NCBI GenBank assembly: GCA_943370355.1
Contig: CALRQP020000010.1
Coordinates: 1-64,000, forward strand
Reading direction: 5' to 3'
DNA length: 64,000 nucleotides
Source of the DNA: JADCGM01 sp943370355
Lineage (GTDB): Bacteria; Pseudomonadota; Alphaproteobacteria; Sphingomonadales; Sphingomonadaceae
In this document: positions 34,791 to 43,249 of the stretch, piece after piece
Numbering within the stretch: the stretch's first letter is position 1
How the letters are laid out: every line of letters starts with the position of its first letter
Position numbers and translations under genes: made by a program
The notes under the pieces: model-generated
What the model was told of the DNA's origin: nothing
The model's input: only the letters and a program-made list of their open reading frames with translations
Database searches by the model: none

Positions 34791-35455
34791 GCGCCGATCC
34801 GGTCGAGTAGCAATTGTGCAGCCAAGCGTTCGGCCTCCTGTTTCGATCCACCTTCCGCCTCGGCGGGTTCGGCGCCGCTGACGGTGACGCGCACCCGGAA
34901 CCGCGACAGATGGTGCGGACCGGAGCGTTCGACGAGTTCATAGCGCGGAACACCGACGCGGCGCTCCGCCGCCCATTCCTGCAACGCCGATTTCGGATGT
35001 TTGGGCGCATCGGCGCGTGCTTCGACCTGTGCGGCCCAGCCGCGGCGCACGAACGCTTTGGCCGCATCCCAGCCGCCGTCGAGCCATAGCGCGGCGATCA
35101 GCGCCTCGCAGATGTCGCCGAGCACATGCGTGCTCTGCTTGACGCCGCCGGCGCGCGCCGGGGCATCGACACGGACATGCTCGCTAACCCCGACGGCGCG
35201 CGCGACCTCGGCGCAAATCTCGCCGCTGACCAATTCTGTGACGCGCCGGGTCAGCTTGCCTTCGTCGTCGCCAAAATCCTCATAGAGCCAGGCGGCGATG
35301 ATCAGGCCGAGCACCCGGTCGCCGAGGAACTCCAGCCGCTGATAATTGACCGGACCAAGGCTCGGATGGGTGAGCGCACGCTCCAGCAGCTTGGGATCGG
35401 CGAAGCGATGCCCGAGTGCCGTTTCAGCCCATGCCAGTGCATCAGTCGACGGCAT
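34787..35455 (-). CDS. rnc: Ribonuclease III
   Basis: It cleaves double-stranded RNA in rRNA and mRNA processing. The protein has 222 residues from ATG 35455 (MPSTDALAWAE). The signature RLEFLGDRVLGL and the second metal-ligand segment GDICEALIAALW are present, followed by a dsRNA-binding domain (from about residue 155; SALQEWAAE, then GSKQEAERLAAQLLL). A longer reading to 35497 is unlikely. It lies between lepB and era. Confidence 0.95.
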   Translation of the reverse strand: MPSTDALAWAETALGHRFADPKLLERALTHPSLGPVNYQRLEFLGDRVLGLIIAAWLYEDFGDDEGKLTRRVTELVSGEICAEVARAVGVSEHVRVDAPARAGGVKQSTHVLGDICEALIAALWLDGGWDAAKAFVRRGWAAQVEARADAPKHPKSALQEWAAERRVGVPRYELVERSGPHHLSRFRVRVTVSGAEPAEAEGGSKQEAERLAAQLLLDRIGA

Positions 35456-36219
35456 CAGAGCAGCATCCCGATGCGGCGGCCACGCAGCGCGCGCCACCAG
35501 CTGCGCGGATCGAGCGCCGTCGCGTGACCGTCGGTCGAGAAGAATGTCACGCTGGCCCGGCCAACGAGATTATCGATCGGCACAAACCCGATCCCGTCGG
35601 CCGCGAGCGAGAAGCGGCTGTCAGCGGAGTCGTCCCGATTATCACCCATCATGAACAGATAGCCAGAAGGTACTGTGAAGACAGTGCTATCATCGCCGCG
35701 GCTGCCGGATATGGTATCCAGCACAAGGTAACTGCGGCCGCTTGGCAGCGTTTCCCGGAACTGCGGTAACCGCCGTCCGTCGGCGAGGATGAGATCGGGC
35801 GCGACGGCCTTGGGCACGGGGCGGCCGTTGAGCCAGAGGAGACCGTGCCGCATCTGGATGCGGTCGCCGGGCAAGCCGATCACGCGCTTGATGAAATCGG
35901 TGCGATTGTCCCGTGGCGTCTTGAACACCGCGATGTCGCCACGCTCGGGCAGGACCGGCAGCAGGCGTCCTGAGAACAGCGGCGGACTGCCGGGGAACGA
36001 GTGGCGGCTGAAGCCGTAGCGCCATTTGGCCACGAACAGATAGTCGCCTGTGTAGAGGTTCGGCAGCATCGACTCGGAGGGGATGCTGAACGGCTCATAG
36101 GCGAAGACGCGGAGCGCCAGCGCGAGCAGGATCGCCGAACCGATGACCCGCACGCTTTCCATCCAGCCGGTAGGGCGAACGGGGCGGGGCAGGGGTACGG
36201 AAACGGCGGAGGTACGCAT
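35455..36219 (-). CDS. lepB: Signal peptidase I
   Basis: It removes signal peptides at the outer face of the inner membrane. In this 254-residue protein one N-terminal membrane helix (VIGSAILLALALRVFAY) precedes the nucleophile in IPSESMLPNL. The general-base lysine is in FIKRVIGLPGD, and a third box GDNRDDSADSR follows. It is the first gene of the lepB-rnc-era-recO-parC run; its stop overlaps the rnc start (TGATG). It is divergent from pgi with a 60-bp gap. Confidence 0.95.
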   Translation of the reverse strand: MRTSAVSVPLPRPVRPTGWMESVRVIGSAILLALALRVFAYEPFSIPSESMLPNLYTGDYLFVAKWRYGFSRHSFPGSPPLFSGRLLPVLPERGDIAVFKTPRDNRTDFIKRVIGLPGDRIQMRHGLLWLNGRPVPKAVAPDLILADGRRLPQFRETLPSGRSYLVLDTISGSRGDDSTVFTVPSGYLFMMGDNRDDSADSRFSLAADGIGFVPIDNLVGRASVTFFSTDGHATALDPRSWWRALRGRRIGMLL

Positions 36220-36279
36220 TGGCGGCAGTGGCCATGCCGGGACTGGACTGTCAAGGCGGGTGCAGGCAGGAGCGAAGCC

Positions 36280-37836
36280 ATGACGATTGACCCGACCATT
36301 GCCGCACCTTGGGCGCGTGTCGCCGACACAGTGCTCGGAGCCCAGCCAACGCTTAGCGAGCGCTTTGCGCAGGAGCCCGACCGGCTGCACAACCTCTCGC
36401 TGACGGTCGGCCCGCTCCACTTCGATTTTTCCAAAATGCCGGTCGGCCTCGATGCCTTGCCGGCCCTATTGGCCGCAGCCGAGGCCGCCGACCTCGCGGG
36501 TTGGCGGAAGCGCCTGTTTGACGGGGCCGTCGTCAATCCAAGCGAAAATCGCGCGGCGACGCATATTGCCGAGCGCGGCAGTGGTGCTCGCGCGGACGAA
36601 GCGGCACCGGGCCGCGCCAAGATGCTGGGACTTGCCGAAGCGATCCGGCGTGATCCGGCGATCCGGCATGTGCTGCATGTCGGGATTGGCGGGTCAGCGT
36701 TGGGGCCGGCGCTGCTCATCGATGCGCTTGGCACCGGGGACGGGCCGGAGGTTGCAGTTGTCTCCAATATCGACGGCGTTGCACTCGAAGCCGCGATGCG
36801 GCGCTTCGATCCGTCGGCGACGCTGCTGGTCATCGTGTCGAAGACCTTCACGACGACCGAAACCCTGACCAATGCGGCCAGCGCACTCGACTGGATGCGG
36901 GCAGGCGGTGTGGCGGAACCGAAGTCGCGCTGCGTTGCGGTGACGGCTGCGCCCGACAAGGCGACGGCGTTCGGCATAACCCATGATCGCATCCTGCCGT
37001 TCGCAGAAACCGTCGGTGGCCGCTACTCGCTCTGGTCGAGTGTCGGCCTGCCCGCCGCGCTCGCCTATGGCGCGCCAGCCTTCGAGTCGCTGCTCGCGGG
37101 CGCGGCGGCGATGGACGCGCATTTCCTGGAGTCAGCGTTCGACCGGAATGCGCCTGTACTCGCGGCGCTGCTCGATGTGGTCTGCCATTCGCTGCACGGG
37201 TGGGAGAGCCGCGCGGTGTTCGCCTATGACGAGCGGCTGCGGCTACTGCCGTCCTATCTCCAGCAGCTCGAGATGGAATCGAACGGCAAGTCGGTGACGC
37301 GCGATGGCGGCGCTGTCGGGCTGCCGACCGCGCCGGTGACCTGGGGCGGCACGGGGACCGATGCGCAGCATGCGGTGTTTCAGCTGCTGCATCAGGGCAC
37401 GCGGATCGTGCCGCTGGAATTTATCGCTTCGATCGAGCCCGGCCATTCGCTCGGTGGCACGCACCACAGGCAATTGCTGTCCAACTGCTTCGCGCAAGGG
37501 GCGGCGCTCATGCGGGGACGCAGCTTCGACGAAGCGCTGGCTTTGTCGGGCGGCGACCGGGCGCTGGCGGCGGCGAAGACCTTTCCCGGCAACCGGCCCT
37601 CGACGACGATCCTGCTCGACCGGCTCGACCCGTACAGCCTCGGCGCGCTGCTCGCCTTTTACGAACACCGCACCTTCGCCAATGCCGTGCTGCTCGGCAT
37701 CAACCCGTTCGACCAATGGGGAGTCGAGCTCGGCAAGGAGATGGCGAAAGCGGTCGAAAGCGGCGCGCCCGGTGATCTCGATGCCTCGACTCGCGAGCTG
37801 ATGCGGCGCGCCTTTCAGTTGTCGAGCGCCGAATAG
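36280..37836 (+). CDS. pgi: Glucose-6-phosphate isomerase
   Basis: It interconverts glucose- and fructose-6-phosphate. The 518-residue protein has VGIGGSALGP, the SKTFTTTET phosphate loop, and the signatures GGRYSLWSSVGLPAAL and GTHHRQLLSN with the catalytic glutamate and histidine regions. The start ATG at 36280 follows CAGGAG. The 3' end overlaps the convergent serine-hydrolase gene by 22 bp. Confidence 0.95.
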   Translation: MTIDPTIAAPWARVADTVLGAQPTLSERFAQEPDRLHNLSLTVGPLHFDFSKMPVGLDALPALLAAAEAADLAGWRKRLFDGAVVNPSENRAATHIAERGSGARADEAAPGRAKMLGLAEAIRRDPAIRHVLHVGIGGSALGPALLIDALGTGDGPEVAVVSNIDGVALEAAMRRFDPSATLLVIVSKTFTTTETLTNAASALDWMRAGGVAEPKSRCVAVTAAPDKATAFGITHDRILPFAETVGGRYSLWSSVGLPAALAYGAPAFESLLAGAAAMDAHFLESAFDRNAPVLAALLDVVCHSLHGWESRAVFAYDERLRLLPSYLQQLEMESNGKSVTRDGGAVGLPTAPVTWGGTGTDAQHAVFQLLHQGTRIVPLEFIASIEPGHSLGGTHHRQLLSNCFAQGAALMRGRSFDEALALSGGDRALAAAKTFPGNRPSTTILLDRLDPYSLGALLAFYEHRTFANAVLLGINPFDQWGVELGKEMAKAVESGAPGDLDASTRELMRRAFQLSSAE

Positions 37837-39023
37837 ACCAGCGTGCGCAGCTCGCGGCGCACCGGATAGGTGCTCGACGGGATCAGCTGCGTCATGAAGA
37901 TGCCGATTAGCTCTTCCTTCGGGTCGATCCAGAAGCTGGTGCTGGCCGCACCGCCCCAGCTGAATTCGCCCGCTGAGCCGGGGATCAGCGTCTTCGCCGG
38001 ATCGAGGGTCACAGCGAAGCCGAGGCCGAATCCGACGCCGGCATAATTGCTTTCGGAGAAAAGCGAGATCGAAAGTGCGGGCAGATCGACTCCGCCGGGC
38101 AGGTGGTTCGCGGTCATCAGCTCGAGCGTCTTGCGGCTAATGTAGCGCCGCCCGCCGGCCGTGCCGCCATCGAGCAGCATCTGGCAGAATTTCAGATAAT
38201 CACCGGCGGTCGAGACAAGACCGCCGCCGCCCGAAATAAAGCTTGGCGGGGTCAGGTAGGAGCTTTTCTCGGGATCGTCGATGAGAGCGATCTTGCCATC
38301 GCGGCTGGGTTGGTAACAAGCGGCGAGCCGCGCCTCCTGTCCGGCCGGAACCTCGAAGCCGGTGTCGGTCATGCCGAGCGGCACAAAAAACTCATCGCGT
38401 AGATAGTCTTCGAACCTTCGCCCGCTGATCTTCTGTACGAGATAGCCGAGCACGTCGGTTGCGACGGAATAATTCCACTTGGTGCCCGGCGAGAATTCGA
38501 GCGGCAGCTTGGCGAGGCCCGAGATGAAGCTGTCGAGGTCGCCGGCCTTTTCGATCTCGCCGATCTTTGCGGCCCGGTAGGCGGCGTCGACATTGCTGCG
38601 CAGTTGGAACCCATAGGTCAGCCCCGACGTGTGCCGCAGGAGATCGACGATCTGCATGGGACGCGTCACAGGCGTGGTCTGGAAGCCGGTGCGGTGCGTG
38701 CCCGCCGCGAAGACCGCAAGATCGCGCCATTCAGGAATGTAGCGGTGCACGGGGTCGTCCAGCGCGACGAGACCTTGTTCGACCAATTGCATGAATGCGA
38801 CTGACGTCACGGGCTTGGTCATCGAATAGATGCGGAAGATCGTATCCTCGGCGAGCGGCTTGCCGCGTTCGACATCGGCATGGCCGCGCACGCCGACATG
38901 CGCGACCTCGCCCTTGCGCGCGACCATCGTCAGCGTGCCGGGCAGGCGGCCGGGCTGGACATATTTGCGGTCGAGAAACGCGTCGATGCGCTGCAGGCGG
39001 TCGGCAGAAAAACCCAGGGACAC
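37815..39023 (-). CDS. Serine hydrolase, beta-lactamase/esterase family
   Basis: A 402-residue protein of the PF00144 fold. SxxK is SMTK in RIYSMTKPVTSVAFM, and the tyrosine motif is YSVATDVLGYL; a C-terminal W/G-rich block (FSWGGAASTSFW) completes the active site. It lacks a clear signal peptide, so a cytoplasmic esterase (EstB-like) is likely. It lies 13 bp downstream of the MFS gene on the minus strand, implying shared expression. Confidence 0.9.
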   Translation of the reverse strand: MSLGFSADRLQRIDAFLDRKYVQPGRLPGTLTMVARKGEVAHVGVRGHADVERGKPLAEDTIFRIYSMTKPVTSVAFMQLVEQGLVALDDPVHRYIPEWRDLAVFAAGTHRTGFQTTPVTRPMQIVDLLRHTSGLTYGFQLRSNVDAAYRAAKIGEIEKAGDLDSFISGLAKLPLEFSPGTKWNYSVATDVLGYLVQKISGRRFEDYLRDEFFVPLGMTDTGFEVPAGQEARLAACYQPSRDGKIALIDDPEKSSYLTPPSFISGGGGLVSTAGDYLKFCQMLLDGGTAGGRRYISRKTLELMTANHLPGGVDLPALSISLFSESNYAGVGFGLGFAVTLDPAKTLIPGSAGEFSWGGAASTSFWIDPKEELIGIFMTQLIPSSTYPVRRELRTLVYSALDN

Positions 39024-39036
39024 AGGCAGGCTCCAG

Positions 39037-40284
39037 CTATTTGGCGGCGGCAGTCGCGTCGATGTCTGGCACGATCAGGTGCACGAGCAACAGCGCGAAC
39101 AGATAGGACAAAGCGCAGAACAGGAACATCGGCAGATAGCCCAGGCCCGCATCGAGCACACGGCCGGTCGCTTCCTGCATCGCCATGCCGGCGATATTGC
39201 CGAAAAACGCACCCATGCCGATCGCCGAGGCGACGCTCGATGAGGGGAAGATGTCAGCGGCGAGACCGAAGACATTGGTCGAAAAGCCCTGATGCGCGAA
39301 CAGCGCGACGCCAAGGATCAGCGCCGCGATCCAGGCATTGCCGGTGTAGAGCGCCAGCGGGATCGGCAGCACGAGCAGCGCGAAGCAGAGCATGGAGGTT
39401 TTGCGGGCGCGGTTGATTGTGCCGAAATGCGCGAGCAGGCGCGGGAAAACCGCGCCGCTGGTCAGCGCGCCGGCTGCTGCCATTGCGTAAACGAGCGCGA
39501 CAGGCAGGCCGAGTTCGCCCTGGTTGAGTCCGAACTGGCGGTGGAACAGGTCGGGCGTCCAGAACAAGAGGAACCACCAGACCCCATCGGAGAAGACCTT
39601 CGCAGCCGCAATCGCCCAGGTCCGGCGCTGCGCGAACATCGCGGCCCAGGCGATGCGGTGGCCGTCATCGATGGGCGCGGCGGCCAGATCGCCAGCCGGG
39701 CGTTTGCGCGTCATGGCAAGCCAGACAGCCAGCCAGACAAACCCCAGACCGCCGGGGATCAGGAAGGCGGCATGCCAGCCCCAGGACACCGCCAGCAGCG
39801 GGATCAGCAAGGGCGTCAGCACCGCGCCGATGTTCGGGGCGGTGTTGATCACGCCGAGGCCGAGCGAGCGCTCGGTGAGCGGAAAAGTTTCAGCAACGGC
39901 CTTCACGGCCGCCGGGGTATTGACCGATTCGGCAGCGCCGAGCGTCAGGCGCGCGACGATGAACTGCGTCACGGTCGTGGCCGCCGCATGCGCCATGCCG
40001 GCAGCACTCCAGACCGCAACGCCGAGCGCATAGCCCCAGCGCAGCCCGACGCGGTCGACGAACCAGCCGGTGCCCAGAAAGGCGAGGGCGGCGGCAAAGG
40101 AGAAGGCCGAACCGAGGCGGCTATATTGCAGCTCGTTCCAGCCAAACTCGGCCTGCAGCGTTGGCTTCAGCAGCGCGACGATCTGGCGGTCGACATAATT
40201 AAGCGCAGTCGCGATGAACACGAGTGTGAGGATCACCCAGCGCAGCGGGGACGGGCGTGCGGGTTCGCTCGCGGGCTGGATCAT
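39037..40284 (-). CDS. MFS transporter, hexuronate/ACS-type
   Basis: A 415-residue transporter with about twelve helices. The start region ILTLVFIATALNYVDRQIV and the signature GWFVDRVGLRWGYALG are typical of the anion:cation symporter branch (ExuT, GudP). GAAESVNTPAAVKAVAETF is also diagnostic. I chose ATG 40284 because GGGGAG lies upstream; 40317 is possible. It pairs with the serine-hydrolase gene behind it, suggesting uptake then cleavage of an ester-linked substrate. Confidence 0.86.
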   Translation of the reverse strand: MIQPASEPARPSPLRWVILTLVFIATALNYVDRQIVALLKPTLQAEFGWNELQYSRLGSAFSFAAALAFLGTGWFVDRVGLRWGYALGVAVWSAAGMAHAAATTVTQFIVARLTLGAAESVNTPAAVKAVAETFPLTERSLGLGVINTAPNIGAVLTPLLIPLLAVSWGWHAAFLIPGGLGFVWLAVWLAMTRKRPAGDLAAAPIDDGHRIAWAAMFAQRRTWAIAAAKVFSDGVWWFLLFWTPDLFHRQFGLNQGELGLPVALVYAMAAAGALTSGAVFPRLLAHFGTINRARKTSMLCFALLVLPIPLALYTGNAWIAALILGVALFAHQGFSTNVFGLAADIFPSSSVASAIGMGAFFGNIAGMAMQEATGRVLDAGLGYLPMFLFCALSYLFALLLVHLIVPDIDATAAAK

Positions 40285-40344
40285 GTGGTGGGCTCCCCTG
40301 ATATCGTTGTCAGGCATCAAGCCACAGGCAGCCGTCACCGGCAA

Positions 40345-40809
40345 CTAGGCTTTCGGCAGCAGGTCGCGCCGGACCCGCACCGACACCGTTGCCAGCCGCA
40401 CTTCGGCGAGAAAAAAGCCGAGGCCGAGCACGATCAGCGCCATTGCAAGGACGAACAGCACCGCGACGGTGCGCGCGAAGCCGATCCCGGACAGGTCCGC
40501 GACGAACAGCAGCGCGACGAGCAGGCAGACTGCCAGCGCTGACGCGGTGCAGGCATAGATCGAATAATGCGCGAGCCGCATCCGACGGTCGAGGATGTGC
40601 AGCTCGGTCAAGGCGCGCAGCCGCTCGCCGGGATCGAAGCCGCCGATCTCTCCTTCAAGGCGGCGGGCGCGGTCGACAGTGCGGCCGAGGCGGCCCGCCA
40701 TGACGTTGAGGAAGGCGCCGATGCCGCTCAGCAGGAACACCGGCGCGACGGCGAGCTGAATCACCCGCGCGACGTCGCTGATCTGGGTGGTGGCGTCGGG
40801 GAGGCTCAT
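40345..40809 (-). CDS. DUF2721 family membrane protein
   Basis: A 154-residue protein with three hydrophobic segments. The pattern ISDVARVIQLAVAPVFLLSG, GRLGRTVDRARRLE and a long helical region with two membrane spans (ALAVCLLVALLFVA, then VLFVLAMALIVLGLGFFLAE) fits DUF2721. Function unknown. It is divergent from the structured-RNA locus. Confidence 0.85.
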   Translation of the reverse strand: MSLPDATTQISDVARVIQLAVAPVFLLSGIGAFLNVMAGRLGRTVDRARRLEGEIGGFDPGERLRALTELHILDRRMRLAHYSIYACTASALAVCLLVALLFVADLSGIGFARTVAVLFVLAMALIVLGLGFFLAEVRLATVSVRVRRDLLPKA

Positions 40810-40865
40810 GTACGGCCCTTTGAAACGCGATTCGCGGCCCGGTCAACTTGTCCCCGTTATCCTCG

Positions 40866-40874
40866 TTATCCACA
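40866..40874 (+). promoter_or_regulatory. Perfect DnaA box between DUF2721 gene and RNA locus
   Basis: TTATCCACA on the plus strand, within the 553-bp gap. A further half-like motif (cgttatcc) lies just upstream. It is the second exact box noticed in an intergenic region of this window. Confidence 0.4.
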
Positions 40875-40914
40875 GGCCTCGGGCGTTATTTTACACTTTG
40901 ACGACTCGGACTTT

Positions 40915-41291
40915 GGTGCGAGCTTCTGGGTGTGGCCGGACAGCGGCCCGCCGGAAACGGCGGATCGGGAAACGACCACAACGCCGGCGCGAACCGCGCC
41001 CGCCACTGCCGAGGCAAACCGCAAGGGGTGCCAGAGCGAAGCCGGGAGACGTCACGACGGGGCAGCCGGACCAAAGGATCGGCCAGGCGGGGACCGCGCA
41101 AGCGGCGACAGGCCAGCAGGACCGGAGACGACGGCACGGCCCGTGCCACGCCAAGCCCGACGGCAGCAATGCCGGGAGGCCGACGCGACACGCGATGCCG
41201 GACCGGGCGAAAGGCCGGGAAACCGCAAGGTGGACCGCCGGACGACCGACCCGACGAAGTGGGGACTGGCAGCGATGCCGGTCCCCATTTT
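40915..41291 (+). ncRNA. Candidate structured RNA, not recognised
   Basis: Between 40941 and 41260 the plus strand has only 10 T and 76 A in 320 bases, with all three frames open because stop codons are absent. Perfect short stems are CCGCCG/CGGCGG with GAAA (40948-40963), GGCGCG/CGCGCC (40986-41000), CCGC/GCGG with GCAA (41094-41105), GGCACG/CGTGCC (41133-41147) and CGGCA/TGCCG with GCAA (41161-41174). A further GAAA hairpin is likely at 41203-41218. The 3' end is an intrinsic terminator. It does not match my memory of RNase P RNA, tmRNA, 6S or 4.5S RNA. The 5' end is a guess; TTGACG at 40898-40903 could be a -35 box but no good -10 follows. Confidence 0.6.
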
Positions 41292-41295
41292 CATT
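41260..41295 (+). terminator. Intrinsic terminator with GNRA loop
   Basis: TGGGGACTGGCA and TGCCGGTCCCCA form a 12-bp stem (one G-U pair) closed by the tetraloop GCGA. It is followed by TTTTCATT. The T-run is on the plus-strand side only, so it terminates plus-strand transcription, that of the RNA locus above. Confidence 0.85.
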
Positions 41296-41362
41296 GTGGC
41301 GCTTGACGCTCCGCCCCGGCCAAAGCAAGTGAGCGGCGTTCAACGCATTCGGGACCAATCAC

Positions 41363-41641
41363 ATGGCGGCTCGCATCTCCCAGCGCGGCAAGAGCGCGAT
41401 GCAGTCCGGTCGGGCGGGCGCGGGCGACTGGCTGCTCGAATTCGATCGCGGCGACCGCAAGGGCCATGACCCGCTGACCGGCTGGATCAGCTCCGACGAT
41501 ACCAGCGCGCAGGTGCGCCTGACCTTTCCGACGCTGGAGGCGGCCGAGGCCTATGCGGCGCGCGCCGGGCTGCAGCCCGAAATCCGCAAGGGCAGCGACC
41601 GCAGCCTCAAATTGCAGGCTTACGCCGACAATTTCAGATAG
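41363..41641 (+). CDS. ETC complex I subunit, NDUFS4/NDUFA4-like
   Basis: A 92-residue protein. AMQSGRAGAGDWLLEF, then DPLTGWISSDDTSAQVRLTF with ATLEAAEAYAARAGL-like spacing match the conserved region of the accessory subunit NDUFS4 found in alphaproteobacterial and mitochondrial complex I. It lies about 9 kb from nuoA and is not in the operon. It probably stabilises the NADH-dehydrogenase arm. It sits between the terminator and tRNA-Arg. Confidence 0.88.
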   Translation: MAARISQRGKSAMQSGRAGAGDWLLEFDRGDRKGHDPLTGWISSDDTSAQVRLTFPTLEAAEAYAARAGLQPEIRKGSDRSLKLQAYADNFR

Positions 41642-41657
41642 AGTTTTCGGCTCTCGC

Positions 41658-41734
41658 GCGCCCGTAGCTCAGCTGGATAGAGCACGTGCCTTCTAAGCAT
41701 GAGGTCGCTGGTTCGAACCCAGCCGGGCGCGCCA
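41658..41734 (+). tRNA. tRNA-Arg (anticodon TCT)
   Basis: A 77-base cloverleaf with encoded CCA. The acceptor stem GCGCCCG pairs with CGGGCGC, the D-stem is GCTC/GAGC, the anticodon stem CGTGC/GCATG holds loop CTTCTAA (anticodon TCT, reads AGA), and the T-arm is GCTGG/CCAGC with TTCGAAC. It lies 16 bp after the NDUFS4-like gene. Confidence 0.97.
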
Positions 41735-41781
41735 ATTTCATTCCGGGTCCAGCCTGTGCGCTTCCGCCGCAGAATAGGGAT

Positions 41782-41808
41782 TTGCAAGGAATCTGAATTG
41801 GATATATT
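41782..41808 (+). promoter_or_regulatory. Candidate promoter of the aminotransferase operon
   Basis: TTGCAA at 41782-41787 and TATATT at 41803-41808 are 15 bp apart, just after tRNA-Arg and 58 bp before the aminotransferase ATG. No clear Fur box or operator is seen. Spacing is short, so the call is weak. Confidence 0.3.
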
Positions 41809-41866
41809 TCCTCGCTGACCGGTGGTTGGGGGCAATCGCCGGTTGTGTGCAGGGGGTAGAGTTTCA

Positions 41867-43249
41867 ATGTTGCTTGGCGGTGGGCGCGACGGCGATTCGC
41901 GCGGAAATTCCTATTATCTGGCGCGGCAGGATGCCCGGGAGTCGAACGCCCGGACCTATGCGCGGAAATTCCGGATGGCAGTGGCCAAGGCCTCGGGGGT
42001 CACGCTCACCGATACCGACGGCAAAGTCTATTATGACTGCCTCGCCGGGGCGGGGACTTTCCCGATCGGGCACAATCATCCGGCCGTGCTTGAGGCCGTC
42101 CGCGCCCAGCTCGACAGCGGGCTGCCATTCCAGACGCTCGACCTGACGACACCCGTCAAGGATGCGTTCACCGCAGCGATCTTCGACAGCCTGCCGCCGG
42201 CCTTTGCGGCACGCGCCAAAATTCAGTTCTGCGGGCCGACCGGCGCGGATGCGATCGAAGCGGCGGTGAAGCTCGTCAAGACCGCAACGGGCCGCTCGAC
42301 GATGCTGAGCTTTCGCGGCGGCTATCATGGCATGACGCATGGCGCGCTGGCGCTGTCGGGCAATCTCGGGCCGAAGCAGCAGGTGCAGGGCCTGATGCCC
42401 GATGTGCAATTCATGCCCTATCCCTATGATTATCGTTGCCCGTTCGGCCTGGGCGGCGAGGCGGGCCTCAAGGCGAACGCGCACCTCCTGCGCTCGATGC
42501 TCGGCGATCCCGAGTCGGGGGTGATCCCGGCCGGACTGCTGCTTGAGGTCATCCAGGGCGAGGGCGGGGTGATTCCGGCGGGCGACAGCTGGCTGCGCGA
42601 CGTGCGCGCGATCACCAGCGAGCACCGCCTGCCGATGATCATCGACGAGGTCCAGACGGGCTGGGGCCGCACCGGCAAACTCTATGCCTTCGAACATTCG
42701 GGCATCACCCCCGACGTGCTCGTGCTGTCGAAGGCGATCGGCGGCGGACTGCCGATGTCGGTGATCGTCTATGACGAGGCGCTCGACCTGTGGAAGCCGG
42801 GCGCGCATGCCGGGACTTTCCGTGGCAACCAACTCGCGATGGCAGCGGGCCTCGCGACCCTGCAGGTCATCCGCGAGGACGGGCTGGTCGCACATGCCGT
42901 GGTGATGGGCGCGCGCCTGTCGGAACGGCTGCGTGAGATCCAGGCCGATGTCGGCATCCTTGGCGACATCCGTGGCCGCGGGCTGATGCTCGGCGCGGAG
43001 ATCGTCGATCCGGAGGGCCGACCCGATACGCTGGGCCGCCCGCCCGCCGATGGCGCGCTCGCAGCCGTCGTGCAGCAGCAATGCCTGCGCCGCGGCTTGA
43101 TCATCGAACTTGGCGGCCGCTTCGGCGCGGTCGCGCGCTTCCTGCCGCCGCTCATCGTGACCAGCGAGGACATCGATGCGATCAGCAGCATCTTCCACGA
43201 TGCCTGTCAGGCCGCCGTCGCCGAACGGAGAACCGCGCTTGCCAGCTAG
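41867..43249 (+). CDS. dat: Diaminobutyrate-2-oxoglutarate aminotransferase-like enzyme
   Basis: A class III PLP aminotransferase of 460 residues. It starts at ATG 41867 after AGGGGG. PLP phosphate contact GPTGADAIEAAVKL, FRGGYHGMTHGAL, the aspartate in IIDEVQTGWGRTG and the PLP lysine in VLSKAIGGGLP are clear. Closest type is Dat/RhbA/DoeD, making L-2,4-diaminobutyrate from aspartate semialdehyde. The partnered decarboxylase supports that reading over ectoine or GABA roles, and no ectoine genes are near. Confidence 0.85.
   Translation: MLLGGGRDGDSRGNSYYLARQDARESNARTYARKFRMAVAKASGVTLTDTDGKVYYDCLAGAGTFPIGHNHPAVLEAVRAQLDSGLPFQTLDLTTPVKDAFTAAIFDSLPPAFAARAKIQFCGPTGADAIEAAVKLVKTATGRSTMLSFRGGYHGMTHGALALSGNLGPKQQVQGLMPDVQFMPYPYDYRCPFGLGGEAGLKANAHLLRSMLGDPESGVIPAGLLLEVIQGEGGVIPAGDSWLRDVRAITSEHRLPMIIDEVQTGWGRTGKLYAFEHSGITPDVLVLSKAIGGGLPMSVIVYDEALDLWKPGAHAGTFRGNQLAMAAGLATLQVIREDGLVAHAVVMGARLSERLREIQADVGILGDIRGRGLMLGAEIVDPEGRPDTLGRPPADGALAAVVQQQCLRRGLIIELGGRFGAVARFLPPLIVTSEDIDAISSIFHDACQAAVAERRTALAS

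Noticed and set aside
40915..41291. RNase P RNA, tmRNA or 6S RNA at the T-poor locus
   Set aside because: I looked for the conserved RNase P cores (such as gaggaaagtc and acagaaa), tmRNA ends and the 6S open-bubble layout and did not find them.
40567..41469. Long open frames over the T-poor region on the plus strand
   Set aside because: All three frames are open only because T is almost absent; the products are low-complexity Arg/Gly/Pro/Ala sequences with no domain. A structured RNA explains the stretch better.
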